Shown here: positions 1 to 8,564 of the stretch, in pieces
How positions within the stretch are numbered: position 1 is the first letter of the stretch
Layout: the number at the start of each line of letters is the position of its first letter
NCBI GenBank assembly: GCA_017558715.1
Contig: JAFYTT010000374.1
Location: 1 to 43,080, forward strand
Direction: 5' to 3'
Origin: Clostridia bacterium
GTDB taxonomy: Bacteria > Bacillota > Clostridia > Oscillospirales > CAG-272
Length of the DNA: 43,080 bases
Made by a program: the position numbers and the translations under genes
The notes under the pieces: model-generated
Databases searched by the model: none
What the model saw: only the letters and a program-made list of their open reading frames with translations
Told to the model about the DNA's origin: nothing

Positions 1-510
1 GTTGGAAATACCGACATACAGAGCGCGGCCGGAACGAACGATGTGATCGAGTGCCAGCGCGGTTTCCTCCATCGGCGTATCGGGGTCGGGTCTGTGGTGA
101 TAGAAGATATCGACGTAGTCAAGCTGCATGCGCTTCAGACTCTGATCAAGACTGGAAATGAGATACTTGCGGGAGCCGCCGTCACAGCCGTAAGGACCTG
201 CCCACATGCCGTAGCCGGCTTTGGTGGAAATGCAGAGCTCATCGCGGTACGGACGCATGGACTTTGCCATGACACGACCGAAATTCTCCTCCGCCGATCC
301 GCCGACGGGCTGACCGTAGTTGTTTGCAAGGTCAAAGTGAACGATACCGCCATCAAACGCGGTGTGGATCATCTCCTCAATGGTGTACATCGGTACGGTA
401 ACACCGAAGTTCTGCCAAAGACCGAGGGAAATTGCGGGCAGCTTCAGACCGGATCTGCCGAGGCGGTTGTAGGGCATTTTGGAATAACGCGCAGGATTTG
501 CACAATACAT
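1..510 (-). CDS. yghZ: aldo/keto reductase, YghZ-like (3' part outside window)
   Basis: NADPH-dependent aldo/keto reductase of the YghZ (L-glyceraldehyde 3-phosphate reductase) type, known to reduce small aldehydes in the cytosol. The first 170 codons are present; the gene runs off the left edge. The protein begins MYCANPARYSKMPYNRLG and carries LPAISLGLWQNFG, the HFDLANNYG segment with the conserved Asp and Tyr, ISTKAGYGMW with the conserved Lys, and SLDQSLKRMQLDYVDIFY, all close to YghZ as I remember it. An AAGGAGA ribosome binding site lies 7 bases before the ATG. It is transcribed away from cysE from its own promoter. The substrate here is not shown by the sequence. A voltage-gated K+ channel beta-subunit-like AKR is the main alternative within the same superfamily. 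Confidence 0.9.
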   Translation of the reverse strand, partial: MYCANPARYSKMPYNRLGRSGLKLPAISLGLWQNFGVTVPMYTIEEMIHTAFDGGIVHFDLANNYGQPVGGSAEENFGRVMAKSMRPYRDELCISTKAGYGMWAGPYGCDGGSRKYLISSLDQSLKRMQLDYVDIFYHHRPDPDTPMEETALALDHIVRSGRALYVGISN

Positions 511-539
511 AAACAATCTCTCCTTGTTGTTTTTTGATC

Positions 540-568
540 ATTATAACATATCCTGTACCGCATTGCAA
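540..568 (-). promoter_or_regulatory. sigma-A promoter of the aldo/keto reductase
   Basis: On the minus strand, TTGCAA (563-568) and TATAAT (540-545) are separated by 17 bases, about 30 bases before the start codon. Confidence 0.75.
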
Positions 569-638
569 GTCTATCCCGGAAATCTCTGCAAAACTGTCCG
601 TTTTTTCTTCGAGAACGCGGATTTTATCGGCAAACCTC

Positions 639-667
639 TTGATTTGTACATCATTTTATGCTATACT
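639..667 (+). promoter_or_regulatory. sigma-A promoter of cysE-cysS
   Basis: TTGATT (639-644) and TATACT (662-667) with a 17-base spacer. The implied leader before cysE is only about 80 bases, too short for the cysteine T-box often found before such operons. Confidence 0.7.
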
Positions 668-751
668 TATTCTGTTATCATCGGGAATTTGTTCTCTGAA
701 AAACAGGCATCTTTCCCGTTTCATAACCTTGGATATAAGGAGACTTCATCT

Positions 752-1555
752 ATGGCACAAAAGCCTCAAAACAATAAAAATACCTGTTCTGCACTGATCG
801 GTGACGTCTGCGACACGTTCCGCTGGGCAGGCACACAGATCCGCAAAAACGCAGATCAGATTCCCGCGGCAGGTAAGGTCATCGCCGCCATCGACGAGAT
901 CCGCGACGAGGTTCGTGTTGTCAAGGAACGCGACCCTGCGGCAACGTCCGATCTCGAAGTGCTGCTGCTCTACTCCGGTCTGCATGCGGTGCTCGCGCAC
1001 AAAATTTCCCACAGACTGTATAAAAAAGGACACTTCTTCTCCGCACGTGCTGTCAGCCAGGCGGCAAGAGCGATCACCGGCATTGAAATCCACCCGGGTG
1101 CAACCATCGGCAAAGGATTCTTTATCGACCACGGAGCCGGGGTTGTCATCGGTGAAACGGCGGAGATCGGCGACAACTGTACGCTCTATCAGGGCGTGAC
1201 CCTTGGCGGTACCGGTAAGGATACAGGCAAACGTCACCCGACGCTCGGCAACGGCGTTATGGTCGGTGCGGGAGCCAAGGTACTCGGTCCGTTCAAGATC
1301 GGCGACAACGCCAAGATCGCGGCAGGTGCTGTTGTTCTTGAAGCGATTCCCGAGGACTGTACGGCAGTCGGTATTCCCGCGCGCGTTGTCAAGTGCAAGA
1401 ACAGCAAGATCAACTGCGAAGCAAACAAAAACCTCGACCATGTCCACATTCCCGACCCCGTTTCACAGGAGCTTTGTAAGCTTCGCGAGCAGCTGCGCCG
1501 TCTGGAAGAGGAAATCGATCGCATGAAAACAGAAGAATCACAGAAAGAGAGCTAA
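752..1555 (+). CDS. cysE: serine O-acetyltransferase
   Basis: Transfers acetyl from acetyl-CoA to L-serine, giving O-acetylserine for cysteine synthesis in the cytosol. 267 aa. The N-terminal helical part (about 1-130) contains DLEVLLLYSGLHAVLAHK. It is followed by a left-handed beta-helix of hexapeptide repeats with IHPGATIGKGFFIDHG and LYQGVTLGGTGKDTGKRHP, diagnostic of serine acetyltransferases. A charged tail (LREQLRRLEEEIDRMK) may form a short coiled coil, as in EpsC-type enzymes of Firmicutes. The start at 752 is chosen because ATAAGGAGA lies 8 bases upstream; the open frame extends further upstream but has no ribosome binding site there. cysS starts 4 bases after the stop, so the two genes are one operon supplying cysteine and charging its tRNA. 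Confidence 0.96.
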   Translation: MAQKPQNNKNTCSALIGDVCDTFRWAGTQIRKNADQIPAAGKVIAAIDEIRDEVRVVKERDPAATSDLEVLLLYSGLHAVLAHKISHRLYKKGHFFSARAVSQAARAITGIEIHPGATIGKGFFIDHGAGVVIGETAEIGDNCTLYQGVTLGGTGKDTGKRHPTLGNGVMVGAGAKVLGPFKIGDNAKIAAGAVVLEAIPEDCTAVGIPARVVKCKNSKINCEANKNLDHVHIPDPVSQELCKLREQLRRLEEEIDRMKTEESQKES

Positions 1556-1559
1556 CAAT

Positions 1560-3023
1560 ATGAAATTATATAATTCCTTAACCCATACCCGCGACGAATT
1601 CGTCACCCACGAGCCGGGCAAGGTGACCATGTACACCTGCGGTCCGACCGTATATCACTTTGCACACATCGGCAACCTCCGCTCCTATATCATGGAAGAC
1701 GTGCTGGAAAAGTACCTGTCCTATGCGGGCTATGATGTCAAACGTGCAATGAACATCACCGACGTCGGTCATCTGTCCTCGGACGGCGATACCGGTGAAG
1801 ACAAAATGCTGAAAGGTGCAAAGCGCGAGCACAAGACCGTCATGGAAATCGCGCAGTATTATACCGACGCATTTTTTGCAGACTGCGCAAAGCTGAACAT
1901 CAAGATTCCCGAAATCGTCGTTCCGGCAACGTCTTATGTCGATCACTTCATTGAAATGGTCGAAAAGCTGATCGCCGACGGCTATGCGTATGAAGCAGGC
2001 GGCAACATCTACTTCGATACCTCCAAGCTCGACGAATATTATGTCTTCAACAAGCAGAACCAGGAGGATCTGGCTGTCGGTGTCCGTGAGGGCGTTGAAG
2101 AAGATGGCAACAAGCGCAACAAGTGCGACTTCGTCCTGTGGTTCACCAAGTCCAAGTTTGACGATCAGGAACTGAAGTGGGATTCTCCGTGGGGCGTCGG
2201 CTATCCCGGCTGGCACATCGAATGTTCCGCAATTTCTCTGAACACGCTCGGCGAATACCTTGACCTGCACTGCGGCGGTATCGACAATGCATTCCCGCAC
2301 CATACCAATGAAATCGCGCAGTCTGAAGCTTACCTCGGTCACAAGTGGTGCTCCCAGTGGTTCCATGTCCTGCATCTGAATACCAACGACGGCAAGATGT
2401 CCAAGTCCAAGGGTGAATTTTTGACCGTTTCTCTGCTCGAGGAAAAGGGCTACGATCCGCTCGTTTACCGTTTCTTCTGCCTGCAGTCTCACTACAGAAA
2501 GTCCCTCGTCTTCTCCTGGGAGGGTCTTGACAACGCGCGTGTTTCCTATGACAAGCTCATCGACCGTATCGCATCTCTTGTCCCCGGCGGAGAAGTCAAC
2601 GAAGCGGCTTGCGAAAAACAGCTGAAGGCTTTTGCCGATGCGATGGACAATGACCTCAACACAGCAATGGCTGTCACAGCACTTTACGATGTCCTCAAGG
2701 CAAAGATTTCCGACGCAGACAAGCTGTGGCTGTTTGAACGCTTTGATTCCGTTCTGTCCGTCGGTCTGCTTGACGCGGCAGCAAAGAAGCGCGAAGCACT
2801 TGCACGCGAAAAGGCAGAAGCGGAAGCCGCTGCAGCCGCCGAAAGAGCAGAGGCCATGAAGGATCCGTTCGTTGCGGAAATCTATGCGGCAATTGACGAA
2901 CGCGCGGCTGCCAAGAAGGCAAAGAACTTCGCACGTGCCGATGAAATCCGCGCAGAGCTGCTTGCAAAGGGCGTTACGCTGATCGATACCCCGCAGGGAA
3001 CGACTTATAAGATCGGTGAATAA
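1560..3023 (+). CDS. cysS: cysteine--tRNA ligase
   Basis: Class I aminoacyl-tRNA synthetase that activates cysteine with ATP and charges tRNA-Cys. 487 aa, typical length. Visible: the first zinc ligand Cys27 in TCGPTVY, the HIGN form of the HIGH motif at 36-39, [13 protein letters not shown] with a second zinc-ligand Cys, [16 protein letters not shown] with further metal and substrate residues, and KMSKS at 279-283. The C-terminal anticodon-binding region has an Ala/Glu/Lys-rich helical stretch (about 410-435). Its overlap-like spacing to cysE indicates co-transcription, and a strong terminator follows. Confidence 0.97.
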   Translation: MKLYNSLTHTRDEFVTHEPGKVTMYTCGPTVYHFAHIGNLRSYIMEDVLEKYLSYAGYDVKRAMNITDVGHLSSDGDTGEDKMLKGAKREHKTVMEIAQYYTDAFFADCAKLNIKIPEIVVPATSYVDHFIEMVEKLIADGYAYEAGGNIYFDTSKLDEYYVFNKQNQEDLAVGVREGVEEDGNKRNKCDFVLWFTKSKFDDQELKWDSPWGVGYPGWHIECSAISLNTLGEYLDLHCGGIDNAFPHHTNEIAQSEAYLGHKWCSQWFHVLHLNTNDGKMSKSKGEFLTVSLLEEKGYDPLVYRFFCLQSHYRKSLVFSWEGLDNARVSYDKLIDRIASLVPGGEVNEAACEKQLKAFADAMDNDLNTAMAVTALYDVLKAKISDADKLWLFERFDSVLSVGLLDAAAKKREALAREKAEAEAAAAAERAEAMKDPFVAEIYAAIDERAAAKKAKNFARADEIRAELLAKGVTLIDTPQGTTYKIGE

Positions 3024-3038
3024 ATTTTCTGTATCCCC

Positions 3039-3074
3039 GGATCGTGTTCTTCACAGAGCACGATCCTCTTTTTT
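3039..3074 (+). terminator. intrinsic terminator of cysE-cysS
   Basis: A 12-bp stem (GGATCGTGTTCT pairing with AGAGCACGATCC, one G-U) with loop TCAC is followed by TCTTTTTT. Confidence 0.9.
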
Positions 3075-3090
3075 GCCAATCACGAAAGAA

Positions 3091-3120
3091 TTGACAAATC
3101 CGTGCTTTTTGTGGTATAAT
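3091..3120 (+). promoter_or_regulatory. sigma-A promoter of the CotH-like lipoprotein pair
   Basis: TTGACA (3091-3096) and TATAAT (3115-3120), 18-base spacer. The -10 box sits in the centre of a perfect inverted repeat listed separately. Confidence 0.85.
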
Positions 3121-3132
3121 AACAAAAAGCAC
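3102..3132. promoter_or_regulatory. candidate operator: perfect 11-9-11 inverted repeat over the -10 box
   Basis: GTGCTTTTTGT (3102-3112) is the exact reverse complement of ACAAAAAGCAC (3122-3132). The 9-base centre holds the -10 hexamer. This placement fits a dimeric repressor that blocks RNA polymerase. No obvious regulator gene is adjacent. It is not U-tailed, so it is not a terminator. Confidence 0.55.
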
Positions 3133-3165
3133 AATCCCGATCAAAGCACAGAGGAGGTGTTCCCG

Positions 3166-4716
3166 ATGAAACGTATGATTCTATATATTCTCATCCTGTT
3201 CTGTGTTTTGACCGTATGCACGGGCTGCCGCGAAAACACGCTGTCTGACGTGCCGTCGACAGAACCGCTCACCGACACCACCGGGTTCGAGATCCGTTAC
3301 CGCATCTGTGCCACCGGCGGCGGACGAATCGATGGCTGGACATCACAGCACGGTCAGACGGGCGAGGAAGCCCAAATGGCAGTCACCGCAATCCCGAAAT
3401 TCGGGTATCGGTTTTCCGGCTGGAGCGACGGTGTCAAGGAGGCAGAACGGCACGATACCTTCGGAGAAACCGATCAGACAATCATCGCCAACTTCTCCTT
3501 TGACCGCAGAGAGCTCCCCATTCTGTCCATCATCACCGCCACGGGAAAAGACGTAACCTCCAAGGACATCTATACCGACGCGACGGTTTCCCTATGCAAT
3601 ACCGGCTATGCCGCACATGAAATGAGCGGTGTATCAGCCGATATCCGCGGTCGCGGCAACGCCACATGGACCCATGAAAAATTATCCTACCGCATCCGTT
3701 TCGACAAGAAGCAGCAGCCGCTCGGACTGGGTACTGCGCCTGACCGCACATGGGTGCTGATGGCAAACCACTGCGATCAGACCCTTCTGCGAAACGCCCT
3801 TGCCGTCGATCTTGCCAATCGCCTCGACGGCATCGATTTCAATGCATCCGCCGCACATGTGGAGTTGTATCTCAACGGAGAATACCGCGGTGTTTATCTG
3901 CTGACCGAACAGATTCAGGTCGATGCCGCGCGCGTCGACATCGGAGCAGAAGAAGAGGGTTATGATCCGATGGCAGTCGATGCGGGATTTTTGGTCGAGC
4001 TTGACAGCTATTCCGAACCGCCCTATGAATTTCATATCGATGACAAGCGCTATCAAGTCAAAAGTGAAATCCGCACAAACGAACAGTTTGACTATATCCG
4101 CGATTATATCACCAAAACCAATGCAGCTATCCGCGGAGGAGACCGTGACACGATCACCGCACTGGTCGATCTGGACTCCTTCATCGACGGCTATATTTTA
4201 GAGGAATATTTCAAAAACATCGATGTCGGCTGGTCTTCCTTCTATATGCACAAAAAACCCGGAGGAAAGCTGATTCTCGGTCCGTTCTGGGACTTTGATT
4301 TGGCGGCAGGAAACGACCACCGACTGGACAACGGCTCTGCGGAGGGACTGTACGTCGGACGCTACCGCCGCGACTTCAGCCAATACCACCCGTGGTTTAC
4401 CGCACTTGCGGAACAGGCATGGTTTCGCCTGGAAGTCATGAACCGCTGGGAACAAATTCGTCCGCACATTGATGCCAACCTTGCGTATCTTGACCATATC
4501 GCCGCATCTGCACCGCTTGCATTTGCGCGGAATTTTGAGCAATGGGAGATTTTCGGTCATCGTATCAACCAGGAGCCGGAGCATATCATGGCGCTGGACT
4601 CCTGGGAGGAACATGTCACCACCCTGCGCCAATGGCTTGTCACACGCGCGGCATGGCTTGACAACTGCTTTGCATCCGAGGAAGCATTCGAGGGTGCGCT
4701 CCGCAAAAGACGGTAA
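3166..4716 (+). CDS. CotH-kinase-like lipoprotein with InlB-type repeat (copy 1)
   Basis: 516 aa. A hydrophobic signal segment ends at CTGC with a lipid-attachment Cys at residue 21, so it is probably anchored outside the membrane. Residues about 42-112 form one Listeria/Bacteroides (InlB B-type) repeat, with KFGYRFSGWSDG. The rest is a CotH-type domain: DIRGRGNATWT, WVLMANHCDQTLLRN, LYLNGEYRGVYLLTEQIQ, then GPFWDFDLAAGND carrying the acidic DxD-type residues seen in CotH protein kinases. Spore-coat CotH phosphorylates coat proteins; other CotH-domain proteins occur in cellulosomal and cell-surface contexts. The target here is unknown. The start is set by GAGGAGGTG 5 bases upstream. The next gene is a paralogue 51 bases downstream with no terminator between. 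Confidence 0.85.
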   Translation: MKRMILYILILFCVLTVCTGCRENTLSDVPSTEPLTDTTGFEIRYRICATGGGRIDGWTSQHGQTGEEAQMAVTAIPKFGYRFSGWSDGVKEAERHDTFGETDQTIIANFSFDRRELPILSIITATGKDVTSKDIYTDATVSLCNTGYAAHEMSGVSADIRGRGNATWTHEKLSYRIRFDKKQQPLGLGTAPDRTWVLMANHCDQTLLRNALAVDLANRLDGIDFNASAAHVELYLNGEYRGVYLLTEQIQVDAARVDIGAEEEGYDPMAVDAGFLVELDSYSEPPYEFHIDDKRYQVKSEIRTNEQFDYIRDYITKTNAAIRGGDRDTITALVDLDSFIDGYILEEYFKNIDVGWSSFYMHKKPGGKLILGPFWDFDLAAGNDHRLDNGSAEGLYVGRYRRDFSQYHPWFTALAEQAWFRLEVMNRWEQIRPHIDANLAYLDHIAASAPLAFARNFEQWEIFGHRINQEPEHIMALDSWEEHVTTLRQWLVTRAAWLDNCFASEEAFEGALRKRR

Positions 4717-4767
4717 GCCTGCAGGCAATCGTCGTACCCCATGGAAAGAAGAAAGGAAACACCGATC

Positions 4768-6321
4768 ATGAAACTGTGGATTCGTGTTCTGCAGCTGGTT
4801 GCCGTATTGGCGCTTCTCTGTACGCTTTGTGCATGTGCCGCCGATACACCGGTCGGGAATGAACCGACACCGATCCCCGATCAAACCGCAATCACCTATA
4901 AAATCTGCCGTACGGGCGGCGGGAAAATCGACGGCTGGACCTCCCAGCACGGTGCGCCCGGAACAACGGCAAAACGCGAGGTCACGGCGATACCGAAATT
5001 CGGCTACATCTTTACGGGCTGGAGCGACGGCGTAACGGAAGCCTCGCGTACCGATGTCTTCGGCACAGAGGACAAAACCGTCACAGCAAACTTCTCCTTT
5101 GACCGCAAAAACATGCCGATTATTTCAATCGTGACAGAAACCGGAGACGATGTCACCTCCAAGGACACCTACATCGGTGCCACGGTTTCCGTCTGCAATA
5201 CAGGCAACGCCGCATGGGAGCTTTCCGGTGCGGCTGCGGAAATCAAGGGACGCGGCAACGGCACGTGGACCTACAACAAAAAATCCTATCGCCTGCACTT
5301 TGAACAAAAGCAGAATCTGCTCGGCCTGGGAGACGCGGAAGACCGCACATGGATTCTGATGGCAAACCATGCGGACCGATCCATGCTCCGCAACTATCTC
5401 GCCATCGATCTGATCAACCGTATTCCGGGCATGGGCTACAACAATCATGCCACCCACGTGGAAGTCTACTTAAACGGCGAATACCACGGTGTCTACCTGC
5501 TGGCAGAACAGATTCAGGTCGATGCGCACCGCGTTGATATCGGGCAGGAAACGCTTGCCGATCCCGAAGCGGAAGACGCAGGATTTCTCGTCGAGATGGA
5601 CGAATACGAAAGTGAGGAAACCAACTACTTCTATGTTGAAGGCAAAGCGTATCTGATCAAAAGCGACATCCTCAACGACGCACAGTTTGCCTACATCAAA
5701 AACTACATTGCCGATGTCGATCATGCGATCCGTGAAGGTGACCGTGAAGCACTGGAAGCACTGACCGATCTCGATTCGTTTGTCAACGGCTATATTGTCG
5801 AGGAATTTTTCAAGAATCTCGATGCCGGCTGGTCGTCCTTCTATATGTACAAAAAGCCGGGCGAAAAGATGATTTTCGGACCGTTCTGGGACTTTGACCT
5901 TGCCGCAGGCAACAACATCAGCCTTGACAACGGCGCACCGGAAGGCATCTACGTCGGTCGTGAGCTTGGATTCTCCCAGCGCCATGTCTGGTATACACAA
6001 ATTACGAACTACGAATGGTTCCGCGAGTTGGCTGTCGAGCGCTGGAACGAGCTTCTGCCGTATATCGACGAAACCATTGCCCATGCCGAGAGTTTTCTTG
6101 AAATGCCGACCGACGCATTTGACCGCAACTATGTTGCCTGGTCGATGAGTGAATACTTCTGGCATTTTACAGAGGAAATCTTTTCCTTTACCACATGGAA
6201 GGAGCATGCCTCCGATCTGTGTGACTGGATGAAGACCCGCCGCGATTGGCTGGATGACTATTTCAAAGGTGACGACCCGCTCGTCTTTGAAGCCTACCGA
6301 CCGCATCGTCCGCGTCATTGA
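4768..6321 (+). CDS. CotH-kinase-like lipoprotein with InlB-type repeat (copy 2)
   Basis: 517 aa with the same architecture as its upstream neighbour: a signal segment ending LCAC (lipid Cys at about residue 20), one InlB-type repeat (IDGWTSQHGAPG, KFGYIFTGWSDG), then a CotH domain with EIKGRGNGTWTYNKKSYR, WILMANHADRSMLRN and GPFWDFDLAAGNN. Long blocks are identical or nearly so between copies, including GWSSFYM followed by KKPG and the FWDFDLAAGN acidic motif, while signal peptides, linkers and C-terminal tails differ. This is a tandem duplication that has since diverged. The start is chosen at the lipoprotein signal, with GAAAGGAAA upstream; a further ATG 27 bases earlier lacks a good ribosome binding site. 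A strong terminator follows. Confidence 0.85.
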   Translation: MKLWIRVLQLVAVLALLCTLCACAADTPVGNEPTPIPDQTAITYKICRTGGGKIDGWTSQHGAPGTTAKREVTAIPKFGYIFTGWSDGVTEASRTDVFGTEDKTVTANFSFDRKNMPIISIVTETGDDVTSKDTYIGATVSVCNTGNAAWELSGAAAEIKGRGNGTWTYNKKSYRLHFEQKQNLLGLGDAEDRTWILMANHADRSMLRNYLAIDLINRIPGMGYNNHATHVEVYLNGEYHGVYLLAEQIQVDAHRVDIGQETLADPEAEDAGFLVEMDEYESEETNYFYVEGKAYLIKSDILNDAQFAYIKNYIADVDHAIREGDREALEALTDLDSFVNGYIVEEFFKNLDAGWSSFYMYKKPGEKMIFGPFWDFDLAAGNNISLDNGAPEGIYVGRELGFSQRHVWYTQITNYEWFRELAVERWNELLPYIDETIAHAESFLEMPTDAFDRNYVAWSMSEYFWHFTEEIFSFTTWKEHASDLCDWMKTRRDWLDDYFKGDDPLVFEAYRPHRPRH

Positions 6322-6335
6322 TATTTCAAAATGGA

Positions 6336-6383
6336 AAGACACCCCGCAAGCGATCTGTCATATCGCTGTGAGGTGTCTTTTTG
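6336..6383 (+). terminator. intrinsic terminator of the CotH-like pair
   Basis: AAGACACC pairs with GGTGTCTT, with a second helix AGCGAT/ATCGCT stacked inside, followed by TTTTT. The complementary strand also has a U-poor tail, so minus-strand activity is weaker. Confidence 0.85.
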
Positions 6384-6612
6384 ATTTATGAGAATGTCGT
6401 TTCTGCGGTGAGGTCAGCACCGTATCGCGTTCTGCGGTTCAAACCGTCATACCGCCGTCGGACAGTCTCCGTCCTGATAGGATACGGCCATTTTACCGAT
6501 ACCGCTGTCATCGGGCGTTCTCTGCGGCAGGGGATAGGACCGTCCTCAACCACAGTATACCACAGATCGGTGCAAAAATCCATGAAAACCGTCCGACAAA
6601 GTTTGCACAGGA

Positions 6613-7599
6613 TCAGTTTTCTGCAATCAATGCTTCATACCGCGCCTTGGTCTCACCGAGTGTCGCAACACCCATAGACTGACGCTCCGCATAGTTTGCC
6701 ATCATCGGACGCCATACCGTCTGCATCATGCCGCACAGAAGCGATTTGTCCATATTGGCCGCGGCATAATCGGCGATTTTTTCAAAATTATCGCGCCGCG
6801 ACCAGACACTGCCTGTCGGAACCTGCTCAAAGCCGCCCTCCTCCAGTGCCGCAAAGCCGCGGATATAGACGGAATCCTCGTCCTGAAAGCCGTCATAGTA
6901 CCAGTTGGACTGCAACACATCGCGCGACATCTTACGTAGGAATTCTTCCTCGTGATGCCAGATGTAATCGGACCAGATCCACGGTCTTGCGCCGCGCCGC
7001 AGGGTTGTGCGGACAAGGTAATTCAGGTCATACCACCACTGTTCTCCCTGACGGATGATCGCAACGTTGTATCCGCTCTGATGACCGAAGGTTTCCTCAT
7101 CCATGCCGAGATGGAACAGACGCGGATTTCCGAACACTTCGCAGACCTCGGTGATCACATCCTCGCAGAAGCGATAATACGGTGTGGTCGATACCATGCG
7201 TCCGTATTCTCCCATCCATTCATCGTGACATGCCGAGAAATTGAGCTTCGGGATTGCCTCAATGCCGAGCATTTTCAGATTGAAGATTTCTTCCTGCAGA
7301 ATATCCTTTGTCCATGCGCCCTTGCAGGCAATTTCGGGATGGCTTTCATACTGCAGACCTTCTCCGATATCGAGAACGATCATATTGCATCCCGCAGCGG
7401 CAAGATCCTTTGTCGTCTTATGCCACAGATCGAGATCGAACCGCAGATGATCCTCCGCACAGACCTGCGTCAGGCTCTGCGGAATGCCGGGAACGCCGCG
7501 CTTGTCTCTGACCGGATCCGCCCACATATTATAACCGAGATGCGCTAAAAATGCCCAGTGAAACTGCTTCTGATCGAGAAATACGCTGTCGTTGTACAT
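6613..7599 (-). CDS. GH20-like TIM-barrel glycosidase, putative
   Basis: 328 aa, no signal peptide, so probably cytosolic. It looks like a TIM barrel related to glycoside hydrolase family 20 (beta-N-acetylhexosaminidases): MIVLDIGEGLQYESHPE on an early strand, then LFHLGMDEE at 161-169, which matches the family's His-x-Gly-x-Asp-Glu active-site pattern (in GH20 the Asp positions the substrate acetamido group and the Glu is the acid). WIWSDYIWHH and WYYDGF provide the aromatic-rich later strands. It lacks the N-terminal GH20b domain of typical hexosaminidases, so substrate and activity are open. A GGAGG lies 9 bases before the ATG. It follows the DUF4886 gene by 21 bases and is probably co-transcribed with it. 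Confidence 0.6.
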   Translation of the reverse strand: MYNDSVFLDQKQFHWAFLAHLGYNMWADPVRDKRGVPGIPQSLTQVCAEDHLRFDLDLWHKTTKDLAAAGCNMIVLDIGEGLQYESHPEIACKGAWTKDILQEEIFNLKMLGIEAIPKLNFSACHDEWMGEYGRMVSTTPYYRFCEDVITEVCEVFGNPRLFHLGMDEETFGHQSGYNVAIIRQGEQWWYDLNYLVRTTLRRGARPWIWSDYIWHHEEEFLRKMSRDVLQSNWYYDGFQDEDSVYIRGFAALEEGGFEQVPTGSVWSRRDNFEKIADYAAANMDKSLLCGMMQTVWRPMMANYAERQSMGVATLGETKARYEALIAEN

Positions 7600-7620
7600 G
7601 GCAATTGCCTCCGTGCCGCG

Positions 7621-8379
7621 TTATGCTTCGTAATATGCGCCGCCGATCTTCTGCAGCTTGACGAGCAGATCGGTGTTGACAACCTCGCCTTCCTTGACAT
7701 CGTCGGGCATGAAGTTGTTGCCGACCGGTGTTCTGCCAAGCAGCGTCTTGAACCAGACACAGGCAAGCAGATAGCGTCCGTAAACCAGGTGCATATGGAA
7801 TGCATCACGGTACAGAGACTGACCGCCCTTGGCAGGATCGAATTCCGCCAGCTGCTTTGCCGCATGGATCGCCTCACCCGACGGAATGATCGTCAGGTCA
7901 TTTTCCTTTGCCATTGCACGGCAGGTATTCTTGACTCGCTCAAACATGACATTCGGATCACAGCCGTATTCCGGGAAACCGCCGTGGTTCGAGCCGATCT
8001 CATATTCCCAGGTTTCCTGGAAATAAAGACGTGCATTCGGACAAAGCGCGCGGATGGCGGTCAGCAGATTGGACAGAAAAGGCTCAAAGGACTCGGGCTT
8101 GCCTGCCAGATGGGAAACCTGCTGGATCGTGATGATATCCCAATCATCTTCCATCAGACCCTGCGTCAGCGTATATTCGTTTGCCTTCCAGACACCGTCG
8201 ATCTCCAGCGCATAATTCTTGTCATCGTTTTTGAAGTAATTCCAGTGCTGCTCCAGAGAACAGCCGCCGATTTCAAGGTTATGGGTGAGGATATCGACAC
8301 CCGCCGCCTTTGCAAAACGGGTCAGATAACGCTGTGCATCCTGAGAAAAGCTGTTGCCGATCGATAAAATTTTCAACAT
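7621..8379 (-). CDS. DUF4886 (SGNH-hydrolase-like) protein
   Basis: 252 aa, no signal peptide. It begins MLKILSIGNSFSQDAQRYL, with the GNSFS block that resembles SGNH block I (catalytic Ser) and is typical of DUF4886. TIQQVSHLAG and FQETWEYEIGSNHGG follow, and the C-terminal DAFHMHLVYGRYLLACVW contains an Asp and His in the positions expected of the SGNH Asp-x-x-His pair. A role as a deacetylase or esterase acting on sugars is plausible because it sits upstream of a GH20-like glycosidase, but that is inference. AAAGGAA lies upstream of the ATG. It is the first gene of the minus-strand unit and diverges from copA. Confidence 0.72.
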   Translation of the reverse strand: MLKILSIGNSFSQDAQRYLTRFAKAAGVDILTHNLEIGGCSLEQHWNYFKNDDKNYALEIDGVWKANEYTLTQGLMEDDWDIITIQQVSHLAGKPESFEPFLSNLLTAIRALCPNARLYFQETWEYEIGSNHGGFPEYGCDPNVMFERVKNTCRAMAKENDLTIIPSGEAIHAAKQLAEFDPAKGGQSLYRDAFHMHLVYGRYLLACVWFKTLLGRTPVGNNFMPDDVKEGEVVNTDLLVKLQKIGGAYYEA

Positions 8380-8418
8380 GATAAATGGTTCCTTTCGGTA
8401 AAAAATAGATTTGACTAC

Positions 8419-8447
8419 AGTATATCACACTTTTTTGCAAGATGCAA
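8419..8447 (-). promoter_or_regulatory. sigma-A promoter of the DUF4886-GH20 unit
   Basis: Minus strand TTGCAT (8442-8447) and TATACT (8419-8424), 17-base spacer. Confidence 0.65.
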
Positions 8448-8464
8448 GAGGAAAAACAAATTTC

Positions 8465-8489
8465 AATTCCTATAATTTTCATAGGAATT
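8465..8489. promoter_or_regulatory. candidate operator: 9-7-9 inverted repeat upstream of copA
   Basis: AATTCCTAT (8465-8473) and ATAGGAATT (8481-8489) are exact inverted copies, ending 5 bases before the copA -35 box and lying upstream of the divergent promoter too. It does not look like the CopY box or a G/C-rich CsoR site, so the regulator is unassigned. Confidence 0.5.
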
Positions 8490-8494
8490 TCATC

Positions 8495-8523
8495 TTGACA
8501 AACACCGCAGCAAGGTATATAAT
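8495..8523 (+). promoter_or_regulatory. consensus sigma-A promoter of copA
   Basis: Perfect TTGACA (8495-8500) and TATAAT (8518-8523) with a 17-base spacer, an unusually strong promoter that would need tight repression if the gene is copper-inducible. Confidence 0.88.
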
Positions 8524-8564
8524 ATAGTTGTATCATTATCCAACCAAAACAGAAAGGATTATCC

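Noticed and set aside
668-751. Cysteine T-box riboswitch before cysE-cysS
   Set aside because: The leader is about 80 bases and contains neither the AGGGUGGNACCGCG-type T-box nor a leader terminator.
3166-6321. The two CotH-like genes as a sequence assembly duplicate
   Set aside because: They differ throughout at DNA level and in signal peptides, linkers and tails, so they are true diverged paralogues.
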